NCBI GenBank assembly: GCA_025363495.1
Contig: JANYDR010000111.1
Span: forward strand, 1-19,084
Length of the DNA: 19,084 nt
Origin: Cyclobacteriaceae bacterium
GTDB lineage: Bacteria > Bacteroidota > Bacteroidia > Cytophagales > Cyclobacteriaceae
Direction of reading: 5' to 3'
In this document: piece after piece, positions 6,533 through 13,370 of the stretch
Layout: each line of letters starts with the position of its first letter
Position numbering within the stretch: position 1 is the first letter of the stretch
Program-made: the position numbers and the translations under genes
Notes under the pieces: model-generated
Told to the model about the DNA's origin: nothing
Database searches by the model: none
Seen by the model: the letters and a program-made list of their open reading frames with translations, nothing else

Positions 6533-8050
6533 ATGAAGCTGCTACTCGTTGGTCTTTTTGCATTGACATTGTTTTCATGTTCAAAGTCAAAAATTCCGGA
6601 TATGACCAATGACAGCACATACTATTCTGAAAAGTACCGGCCTCAATTCCATTTTTCTCCGGAAAAAAATTGGACAAATGATCCGAATGGATTGGTGTAC
6701 TATGATGGTGAATACCATCTTTTCTATCAGTACAATCCTTATGGCAATACATGGGGTCACATGAGCTGGGGACATGCTGTGAGCAAAGACCTTTTGCATT
6801 GGGAGCATTTACCGATTGCTCTTTCGGAGTACCTGGATCCAGCAACGGGTGACAGTACTATGATTTTTTCAGGAACAGTAGTAGTTGATAAAAACAATTC
6901 AAGTGGTTTATGCACAGGCAAAGATTGCATGGTTGCCATCTACACCTCCCATGTCCATAAAGATAATCAGGGACTTGTCCAGCATCAAAGTATGGCGTAC
7001 AGTAATGATAAGGGAAGGACGTGGAAACGCTACAACAAAAACCCAATTCTCGATATACAGAGAAAAGATTTTCGCGACCCAAAAGTTTTTTGGCATGAAC
7101 CGCAGCAGGCATGGATCATGCTGCTGGTTATTCCCGATTTATTTAAAGTGCGTTTCTATAAATCAACAAACCTTAAAGAGTGGACGCAGTTGGGAGAGTT
7201 TGGTGATATCGGCGATACTACCCGTATTTGGGAATGTCCGGATATGTACGAGCTACCAATCGAAAATGAAGCCGGCAAGAAAAAATGGGTGCTATCATTA
7301 TCCGGGAGTCATCCTGCCGGACCAGCATTTGTGGGTATGCAATATTTTATTGGAGAGTTTGATGGAACAACATTCAAAGCCGACGACCCAAAACAACCAC
7401 CTCTTTATGTTGATTACGGAAAAGATTTTTACGCGGGCATTGTATTTAATAACATTCCTAAAGAAGATGATCGAACAATCATGATTGGTTGGGCGAATAA
7501 CTGGACATATGGAAATCAGATTCCTACGTCGCCGTGGAGGAGTGCAATGTCAATTCCAAGAGAATTATCGTTAAAGAAAATGGCGAAAGGATTTCGATTG
7601 ATACAACATCCCATTAAAGCAATTTCGTCGATTAGAGGAGAGGATATAAAAGATTTATCGAGTATTTTAAAACAATCATTTGAACTTGAGATTGCGATTA
7701 ATGTCTCCGAAGGGAAAGAGTCTGGTGTAATTTTAAAAAATACCGACTCTTACACAAAGATTGGATACAATTCATCTTCACATGAGGTCTTCATCAATCG
7801 GACCATGTCAGGAGATGTCAGTTTTAATAAAGACTTTGCAAGCATTGATCGGGTTAAGACTGAACCTACCGACGGAAAAATTAAACTTCATGTCTTCTTT
7901 GATTATTCTATAATAGAAATTTTTGCTAACGACGGTGAGGCGACCATCTGCGAGCAGGTTTTTCCCGACCCTGGTCCAACTATAGTAAGCTCTTTTGGGG
8001 CGGATTCTGTTACTATCACTGGATGGGAGATTAAGTCTACCTGGAGATAA
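6533..8050 (+). CDS. GH32 fructan beta-fructosidase/levanase-type lipoprotein
   Basis: A 505-residue glycoside hydrolase of family 32 that cleaves beta-fructofuranosyl links in sucrose, inulin or levan. The lipoprotein signal ends at Cys16 (LTLFSC), so it is anchored in the envelope. The five-bladed propeller carries the nucleophile Asp50 in WTNDPNG (47-53), FSGT (112-115), the stabiliser Asp182 in RDP (181-183), and the acid/base Glu234 in WECPD. The C-terminal beta-sandwich runs from about residue 370 and ends with SIIEIFANDGEATICEQVF. All catalytic residues are present. It is not flanked by SusC/SusD genes or a sugar transporter, so it is a lone enzyme, not a complete utilisation locus. 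Exo or endo action cannot be told. Confidence 0.95.
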   Translation: MKLLLVGLFALTLFSCSKSKIPDMTNDSTYYSEKYRPQFHFSPEKNWTNDPNGLVYYDGEYHLFYQYNPYGNTWGHMSWGHAVSKDLLHWEHLPIALSEYLDPATGDSTMIFSGTVVVDKNNSSGLCTGKDCMVAIYTSHVHKDNQGLVQHQSMAYSNDKGRTWKRYNKNPILDIQRKDFRDPKVFWHEPQQAWIMLLVIPDLFKVRFYKSTNLKEWTQLGEFGDIGDTTRIWECPDMYELPIENEAGKKKWVLSLSGSHPAGPAFVGMQYFIGEFDGTTFKADDPKQPPLYVDYGKDFYAGIVFNNIPKEDDRTIMIGWANNWTYGNQIPTSPWRSAMSIPRELSLKKMAKGFRLIQHPIKAISSIRGEDIKDLSSILKQSFELEIAINVSEGKESGVILKNTDSYTKIGYNSSSHEVFINRTMSGDVSFNKDFASIDRVKTEPTDGKIKLHVFFDYSIIEIFANDGEATICEQVFPDPGPTIVSSFGADSVTITGWEIKSTWR

Positions 8051-8072
8051 TATATTGAAATTTTTGCTTCTG

Positions 8073-8160
8073 ATGTTTCCCGCAGATCTGCGCGGAATTC
8101 CAGGCCGCACGTTCGGCGAACATTTCCGTGGATTTAAGTCAGCGAGAATCTGTGGGAATG
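8073..8160. repeat. Word-repeat element 5' of the broken kinase
   Basis: The stretch contains the palindrome CGCAGATCTGCG, a GGAATTCC palindrome, TTCCGTGGATTT, and AATCTGTGGGAA (8147-8158). The last 12 bases are identical to 12075-12086 in the larger array, so it belongs to the same ATCYGTG family. It stays open in the kinase frame, giving an arginine-rich, unnatural-looking peptide. Confidence 0.55.
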
Positions 8161-9035
8161 TATTTAAATTTTCCCGACTACTGAGTCAACGGAAAGTCGA
8201 AAATCACAAAAGTATTTCTTCATTCAACCAGGCATTCATAGTTTTTTTGGCGAGTGTCTCTTGTTTACTCCTGTTTATGCTTGTTTCAATTATCCGCGAT
8301 ATTCTCTATAGAAAAGAAGCTGAAGAAAAACTAAGAAAATATTCGATCCTTGAATCAAAAAGCAAGGAAATGGAGCAATTTGCTTACATAGCCTCCCACG
8401 ATTTACGTGAACCTTTGCTTACCATAAAAAACTATGCTGAAATACTTATTGAGGATTGCAACAAATATCTCACAGAGAATGGTAGACACTATACTGAATC
8501 CATTTCAAAATCTGCTAACCGAATGGAGACACCGATCAATGGTTTGCTGGATTATTCTATGCTTAGCAAAGTAAAGCAAATACAGAATGTGGATTGCAAT
8601 GAGATAATGAAAGAGGTGCAGGCTGATTTGGATTTATTGATCACTTCAACGAATACCAACATCATTTTTAAAACGTTACCAATTCTAAAAGCTTATCCCC
8701 TGGAATTAAAACTTCTCTTCCAAAATCTTATCGACAATGCCATCAAATTCAGAAGAAAAGATGTTATTCCCGAAATAAACATCACAGCTCAAAAGATTAA
8801 AGATGGATGGCAGTTTGAAGTCAAGGACAATGGAATTGGCATTGAAAAAAATGATCAGAAAAAGATATCCATTATATTTCAACGTCTTCATAATAGAAAT
8901 GAATATCCCGGCACAGGAAAAGGACTGGCCCACTGTAAGAAAATAACAGAATTACATAGCGGAAACATCTGGATTGAATCTAAGCCCGGAGATTTCAGTA
9001 GTTTTTATTTTACCATTTTGACTGAATCATTATGA
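8073..9035 (+). pseudogene. Histidine kinase remnant, 5'-truncated
   Basis: The C-terminal part of a membrane histidine kinase. A membrane helix (FIVFLASVSCLLLFMLVSII) is followed by a linker coiled coil, HisKA with the phospho-His in YIASHDLREP (about 8388-8417), an N box QNLIDNAIKF, and G1 KDNGIGI. Kinases with this catalytic core normally have a sensor region and another helix in front; here the preceding bases are a repeat element. The G2 box reads GTGKGLAHC where GTGIGLAIC is usual, and an IFIIFQRL-type segment reads ISIIFQRL. The ATG at 8073 is the first possible start after the GH32 gene, TTG at 8247 and ATG at 8277 are alternatives. The stop overlaps the regulator ATG (ATGA). Most likely decayed, but a shortened active protein is not excluded. 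Confidence 0.7.
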
Positions 9036-9447
9036 AGATAAAGCTCAATTGTGTTTTATTGATAGACGATGACGACGACTCCAATTACTTTCATCGCCGG
9101 CTATTAAATAAAATAGATTGCACTGAAAATATTCAGGTTGCGCTTGATGGAAGAGAAGCACTGAATTTTCTAAATACCACAATAAATAAACATTATCCCC
9201 CTCCCGCCGTTATATTTCTTGATATCAACATGCCGGGGATGAATGGTTGGGAGTTTCTTGAAGAATACAAAAAAACGAAGACGCAATAAAAGCAGAGATC
9301 ATTCCTGTGATCCTGACCAGCTCCATAAATCCGGATGACAGGGAAAGAGCCAAAGTCTATAATGATGTGAAGGATTTCCACAATAAATACATTAACAAGG
9401 AAGAGCTCATCAAAATTCTGAAGAAATATTTCCCAGCGCATTTTTAA
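9032..9447 (+). pseudogene. CheY-like response regulator with A7 frameshift
   Basis: A single-domain receiver protein split by a frameshift. The first part has the acidic pocket LLIDDDDDS (9-17) and the phospho-acceptor Asp64 in FLDINMPGMNGWEF, then runs into TAA at 9287-9289. Moving to the -1 frame inside a run of seven A (9269-9275) restores the family sequence, with PVILTSS and FHNKYINKEEL, to a stop at 9445-9447, giving about 138 residues. One missing A explains the break. It could be a true mutation, an assembly error, or slippage on the A run. It is coupled to the upstream kinase remnant by an ATGA overlap, so it is the natural partner. There is no output domain. Confidence 0.8.
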
Positions 9448-9472
9448 TCTTCGACGTATCCGACCTGAGAAC

Positions 9473-10216
9473 TCAGAATTTCTTTTCTGCAATCTTCCTG
9501 ATCAATTTTACACGCTCCGGATCAACTGTCCTTACCATATACTCATTCTTACCCTCCTCGCCCATAGCTGATATCTTTTGATTCTGAAATACCATAGAAC
9601 TTAGTCGCTGAGTTGTAGCGGAGAAATGAATTTCTTTTACGTGAGTCTTCTTAACAATTTCTTCCACCGTGTTCTCATTCACACCTGAACCTGCCATGAT
9701 TGAAATTCTATCTCCTGCCTTTTCAACTAATTGACGAATCATGTCCACTCCTTTATCAGCTTTAGGCTGCTGACCGGATGTAAGTATGCGGGAAAATCCA
9801 ACCTCAATACAATCCTCCAGAGCCTCAAATGGATCACGGGTCATATCAAAAGCCCGGTGGCATGTTACTTTGAGGGGCTTTGCCTTGTCGATAAGCTCTT
9901 TACAACGCTTTTTATCTATTGTTCCATCCTGATTTAAAATTCCAAGAACAAAACCATCTACACTGATTTTCTGACATTGAAGAAGATCGCGTTTCATGGT
10001 ATGAAATTCGTAACTGCTATAGAAAAAATCGCCACCGCGCGGACGCAACATTACAAATACGTCCATTGTTACGTTTGCGCGAACAACCTCGACAATCCCC
10101 ATGGAAGGAGTAGTACCGCCATCCGCCGGGTTATCGCAAAGTTCAATACGGTCTGCTCCACCCTCCTGTGCCTTAAAGGCCGACTCTATATTATACACAA
10201 CTACTTCGCATATCAT
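9473..10216 (-). CDS. cutC: CutC family protein
   Basis: A 247-residue TIM-barrel protein of the CutC family, nearly the same length as the E. coli protein. Conserved blocks are GADRIELC (20-27), LRPRGGDF (57-64), KVTCHRAFD (116-124), LTSGQ (145-149) and MAGSGVN (174-180). The family was named for copper homeostasis, but its direct role in copper handling is disputed and no enzymatic reaction is firmly established. No copper genes lie nearby. It converges with the response-regulator remnant with a 25-base gap, and is divergent from the next gene, sharing a 38-base gap that must hold both promoters. No signal peptide, so cytoplasmic. Confidence 0.93.
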   Translation of the reverse strand: MICEVVVYNIESAFKAQEGGADRIELCDNPADGGTTPSMGIVEVVRANVTMDVFVMLRPRGGDFFYSSYEFHTMKRDLLQCQKISVDGFVLGILNQDGTIDKKRCKELIDKAKPLKVTCHRAFDMTRDPFEALEDCIEVGFSRILTSGQQPKADKGVDMIRQLVEKAGDRISIMAGSGVNENTVEEIVKKTHVKEIHFSATTQRLSSMVFQNQKISAMGEEGKNEYMVRTVDPERVKLIRKIAEKKF

Positions 10217-10254
10217 AAGATTATTCTATGTAGATTTAATTTCCCCACTAATAT

Positions 10255-10686
10255 ATGAGAACAATAACTGTTTTTGCTAGTCTATATCTTTTGCTGTCTG
10301 TTCCACTGAAAGCCCAGACCACCGACAGCCTTGCCATCAAAAAATATTATGAGGAAAACACGATCCTGTGGCTGGGCAGCGGGAAATATTTTAAAGGTTT
10401 AAAATCATTTCCTCTGAGGAATCTCAAAAATGAGATCAGGTATTCTCCCGACGCCAAATATGAATTTGATCAGTATAGAAATAGCAGAAAAATATATACT
10501 GGAATCTTGATTGCCGGAGACGCTCTGCTTATTTCCTCTCTTTTTGTAAAGGATCGCGACACAAAGTTTGGCCTGTTGTTAGGATCAGTCATTACATTTT
10601 CTATTGGAATTCCCGTTAGCATAAGCTCGACACGAAACCTTCATCGATTTATCTGGCTTCAAAACCGGGATGTGCTTTTGAGGTGA
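10255..10686 (+). CDS. Small exported/membrane protein, unknown function
   Basis: A 143-residue protein that I do not recognise. It starts with a signal peptide (MRTITVFASLYLLLSVPLKAQ) with likely cleavage after LKA, then a polar region with KYFKGLKSFPLRNLKNEI and KYEFDQYRNSRK, then two likely membrane helices (about 82-98 and 104-122) separated by a short charged loop (KDRDTKFG), and a basic tail. The layout of a short secreted segment followed by a paired helix is seen in many unnamed Bacteroidota proteins. It is divergent from cutC and convergent with the glycosylasparaginase. Codon use looks normal and the start is the only sensible ATG. Confidence 0.7.
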   Translation: MRTITVFASLYLLLSVPLKAQTTDSLAIKKYYEENTILWLGSGKYFKGLKSFPLRNLKNEIRYSPDAKYEFDQYRNSRKIYTGILIAGDALLISSLFVKDRDTKFGLLLGSVITFSIGIPVSISSTRNLHRFIWLQNRDVLLR

Positions 10687-10700
10687 ACTGGTGTTGGAAA

Positions 10701-10798
10701 ATTAGGAATTAGGCATTGGGAGACCTCGCATCAAAGTAAATTAGTCAAGTAATTTGTCCCATCTCCTAATACCTAATGCCTAATACCCAATTCCTAAT
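10701..10798. repeat. Inverted pair of AATNCCY heptad arrays
   Basis: The right half has four consecutive 7-bp units, AATACCT (10768), AATGCCT (10775), AATACCC (10782) and AATTCCT (10789). The left half has the reverse complement form, AGGAATT (10704) and AGGCATT (10711), followed by GGGAGA, which pairs with TCTCCT near 10762. Together they could fold as a long imperfect hairpin between two convergent genes. The last unit overlaps the TAG stop (10794-10796) of the glycosylasparaginase. No T run follows, so intrinsic termination is not shown. Confidence 0.75.
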
Positions 10799-11765
10799 AA
10801 TAACTCTTCGCTTCGAACAACTCATTATTGATCGAATTGGAGTATACTGCAAACGTAAACCCTTTCTGCAATGCAAATGCTCCGTGTTCCCCATTCTTAT
10901 TAATTGCCAGGAAACCTACCTGCATCTCTTTGGACTTCTTTGGTTGGTTTTTTACGATTCGTCCAACGGCTTTCTCACATGCTTCTTGTGGTGAATTGCC
11001 CTGGCGCATCAATTCAACTACAAGGTGTGAACCACAGATCCTGATGACTTCCTCACCAACGCCGGTAGATGTTGCCGCTCCGATTTCATTATCAACAAAT
11101 ACTCCCGCCCCGATTATAGGAGAGTCCCCAACCCGTCCACGCATCTTATACGCCATGCCACTCGTGGTGCAGGCAGCAGAAAGATTTTGATTCATGTCCA
11201 GAGCCAGCATTCCAATGGTATCGTGATTTTCAATATTAACAATAGGTTTATAGTTAGCTGTCTTTAACCATTCCTTCCAGGCTTTTTCCGAAGCCGGTGT
11301 GAGAAGATTTTGTTTTTTAAATCCATTGGCAAGAGCGAACTGAAGTGCACCATCTCCGATAAGCATCACATGTGGAGTTTTCTCCATCACTTTTCGCGCC
11401 ACAGAAATTGGATGGACTATATGTTCCAATCCTGCTACTGATCCGCAATTCGCAAACTCATCCATGATGCATGCATCAAGCGTAACATGACCGTCGCGAT
11501 CCGGCGCACCACCATATCCAACTGTAGTTATCAATGGATCAGCTTCGGGAACATGCACTCCCATTTCTACGGCATCTAGCGCCCTGCCTTTGTTAGTTAA
11601 AACTTTCCAGGCTTCCGCATTCGCAGGTTTGCCAAAATCCCAGGTAGAAATGACAACGGGTTTGGTTGGCTCAGCGGTTTTGCTTTTTGCAAAGAGGCTG
11701 GTGAATGGTAACAGGGTTGAGAGTACTGCACTGGTTTGGAGGAATTTTCTTCGGGAGGGTTTCAT
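10794..11765 (-). CDS. Glycosylasparaginase (Ntn hydrolase), Tat-exported
   Basis: A 323-residue N-terminal-nucleophile hydrolase that splits the bond between asparagine and N-acetylglucosamine in glycopeptides, or a close isoaspartyl/asparaginase relative. A twin-arginine signal (PSRRKFLQT, then a hydrophobic stretch to about residue 26) points to export of the folded enzyme. The autocleavage site is HDTIGML, making Thr183 the nucleophile of the beta chain, and RVGDSPIIGAG (211-221) and STGVGEE match the substrate pocket of the glycosylasparaginase branch. Length and spacing are typical of that branch. The frame is open to 11816, but the ATG at 11765 gives the clean Tat signal. The stop codon lies within a heptad array. 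Confidence 0.92.
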   Translation of the reverse strand: MKPSRRKFLQTSAVLSTLLPFTSLFAKSKTAEPTKPVVISTWDFGKPANAEAWKVLTNKGRALDAVEMGVHVPEADPLITTVGYGGAPDRDGHVTLDACIMDEFANCGSVAGLEHIVHPISVARKVMEKTPHVMLIGDGALQFALANGFKKQNLLTPASEKAWKEWLKTANYKPIVNIENHDTIGMLALDMNQNLSAACTTSGMAYKMRGRVGDSPIIGAGVFVDNEIGAATSTGVGEEVIRICGSHLVVELMRQGNSPQEACEKAVGRIVKNQPKKSKEMQVGFLAINKNGEHGAFALQKGFTFAVYSNSINNELFEAKSYY

Positions 11766-12091
11766 GGGGATAGAAGTTATGAGGCGTAAGATCGGTTTTT
11801 TTCCCACGGATGGCACGGATTTTCAAGGACAAATCTAACATAAGAGGGAATTTCTTGCCACAGATTTCACAGAGGAACACTGATCATTGCTGATGATCTG
11901 TGGATTTTATCATTCGTAAAAGTGCCTTTAATTGTTTCCGCGAAATCCGATAGCTATCGGATCTGTGCAATCTGTGGCAAAGTTTTCTATTCCTTTCCGC
12001 AGGTCGGCAATAATGTTTTACCCAAAAGGAGTCTTAGAATCCGTGCCAGGAAAATATGCGCGTTCGATCTGTGTAATCTGTGGGAAATGCA
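11766..12091. repeat. ATCYGTG word array, inverted, gene-free gap
   Basis: This 326-base gap between two minus-strand genes holds no supported gene. It carries units of a roughly 9-bp word. On the minus strand: ATCCGTGCC then ATCCGTGGG (11803-11820), and a second pair within 11855-11876. On the plus strand: ATCTGTGCA then ATCTGTGGC (11961-11978), and ATCTGTGTA then ATCTGTGGG (12067-12084). The left and right groups are in opposite orientation, so the whole gap could form an imperfect cruciform or hairpin. CCACAGAT (11858-11865) and ATCTGTGG (11896-11903) pair exactly. The promoter of the glycosylasparaginase gene must lie here, but I see no convincing TTTG / TAnnTTTG match. Confidence 0.75.
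11945..11962. repeat. 18-bp perfect palindrome
   Basis: ATCCGATAGCTATCGGAT is a perfect palindrome with no central spacer, embedded in the word array and directly preceding an ATCTGTGCA unit. It could be a protein-binding site or a high-copy palindromic word; nothing here decides between them. Confidence 0.7.
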
Positions 12092-13369
12092 TTATTTAAT
12101 CGCCGAATAATCCACCTTCAAATCGTTCCCACTTATAAAATCCAACGGCTTATACTCTTTATACCCTGGAAAAATATATCCCAATTTCGGATTGGTGAGT
12201 TTTCGCATAATTATTTCACTTAGCACGGTTCTATAATCAGTAGTCACCGCCAGATCAACACTATTATCCAGCTGCTGATTTTCAAGACCTGGCCATTTAC
12301 CATACATCTTTCCACCTTTCACATCACCCCCCAACACAAACATGACATTCCCATGACCATGATCCGTACCGCCGCTCTTATTCGATTTTAACCTTCTCCC
12401 AAATTCACTCATCACCATGATGGTTATCTTACTATGATAATTGGAAAGATCATTATAAAATGCACCCAATGATTTTGAAAGCCCCTCTGTAAGGCTTGCA
12501 AAAGTATTCGCCTGATGTTCGTGTGTATCCCAACCACCATAATCAACGGATGCAACTTGAAGTCCCATATCCATTTTGATGATCTGAGCCAACGTCTGCA
12601 ACGACTTTCCAAATGGATTCTCAGGATATTTTGAATCATTTTCCGGCGCATACGGAACAACCTTACCGGTAAGGTCCTTGGGCAAATGATCATTAATATA
12701 TTTGATAGAATTCAAAGCATTGTTAGCCGCTTCATCCAACAATGTCTTACCGGTATAAAAACTCCTTAAAAAATCATTGTATTTAGGATCTCCTCTTAAT
12801 TTATATTCATTGATATTATTCACCGCCAATGTAGAATTATTCCCAAGAAAAGAAGTTGGCATGCTTGCGCTGATTGCCATCGAGGGAAACATATTGGAAG
12901 AATTGATACTTGTCGTGCTATTCAGATAACGCGTGAACCAGCCCTCCGAAAGATTTTTATTGTCCAATGATCCTCTCTCGATAATGTCCATCGCATCAAA
13001 ATGACTGCGTGTGCCATTGGTCAATCCTGCCGCATGAATAATCGCCAATGCATTGGAATCATAGAGTTCTTTTAGTTCGGGAGCTTTTTTGTGCAACCGG
13101 AAATCTAATCCAGACAACGCATTGCCAAGCAACAAACCTTCATTGTCTCCACTATCGGTAACCCGAAGCTCATAGGGTCGATCCGCAGCATACGACAAAT
13201 CATTAACAGGCGCCACTAAATTAAGTCCATCACAGCCACCTCGAAGAAAAACATAAATAAAAATCTGATTTGCTTCACCTTCTGGTGCAAACGCAAAACC
13301 CGAAATCCTGCTGCCAGCCATTGCTGCAATAGCGGCTGAACATCCTCCCAAAAATTCTCTTCTCTTCAT
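12092..13369 (-). CDS. DUF1501 protein, Tat-exported
   Basis: A 425-residue protein of the DUF1501 family, related to the alkaline phosphatase/sulfatase fold; no reaction is established. A Tat signal (MKRREFLGG followed by an alanine-rich stretch to about residue 28) predicts export. Family landmarks are FLRGGCDGLN (41-50), RSHFDAMD (121-128), GGWDTHEHQ (278-286), SEFGRR (321-326) and GTDHGHG (334-340); the Asp and His residues in these blocks lie where this fold binds metal. It starts 1 base after the stop of the DUF1800 gene, the usual pairing in Bacteroidota and Planctomycetota, so the two probably act together. No truncation is seen. Confidence 0.93.
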   Translation of the reverse strand: MKRREFLGGCSAAIAAMAGSRISGFAFAPEGEANQIFIYVFLRGGCDGLNLVAPVNDLSYAADRPYELRVTDSGDNEGLLLGNALSGLDFRLHKKAPELKELYDSNALAIIHAAGLTNGTRSHFDAMDIIERGSLDNKNLSEGWFTRYLNSTTSINSSNMFPSMAISASMPTSFLGNNSTLAVNNINEYKLRGDPKYNDFLRSFYTGKTLLDEAANNALNSIKYINDHLPKDLTGKVVPYAPENDSKYPENPFGKSLQTLAQIIKMDMGLQVASVDYGGWDTHEHQANTFASLTEGLSKSLGAFYNDLSNYHSKITIMVMSEFGRRLKSNKSGGTDHGHGNVMFVLGGDVKGGKMYGKWPGLENQQLDNSVDLAVTTDYRTVLSEIIMRKLTNPKLGYIFPGYKEYKPLDFISGNDLKVDYSAIK

Positions 13370-13370
13370 T

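Noticed and set aside
6885..7484. A 199-codon frame within the GH32 gene.
   Set aside because: It is out of frame with a GH32 protein that keeps all catalytic residues, and its translation is low in complexity of fold signals and rich in odd residues.
6533..8050. A fructan polysaccharide-utilisation locus around the GH32 gene.
   Set aside because: No SusC/SusD pair, fructokinase, sugar transporter or dedicated regulator is adjacent.
9465..9476. Small hairpin CTGAG-AA-CTCAG between the receiver remnant and cutC as a terminator.
   Set aside because: The loop of two bases is too tight and there is no T run on either side.
9731..9937. Plus-strand frames opposite cutC.
   Set aside because: They are antisense shadows of a clearly conserved gene, without a plausible start region.
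10701..10798. CRISPR-like array.
   Set aside because: Units are 7 bp, adjacent and degenerate; there are no spacers, no 24-40-bp repeats and no cas genes in the window.
11922..12110. Plus-strand open frame of 62 codons in the repeat gap.
   Set aside because: It translates the ATCYGTG words and the palindrome and has no protein-like features.
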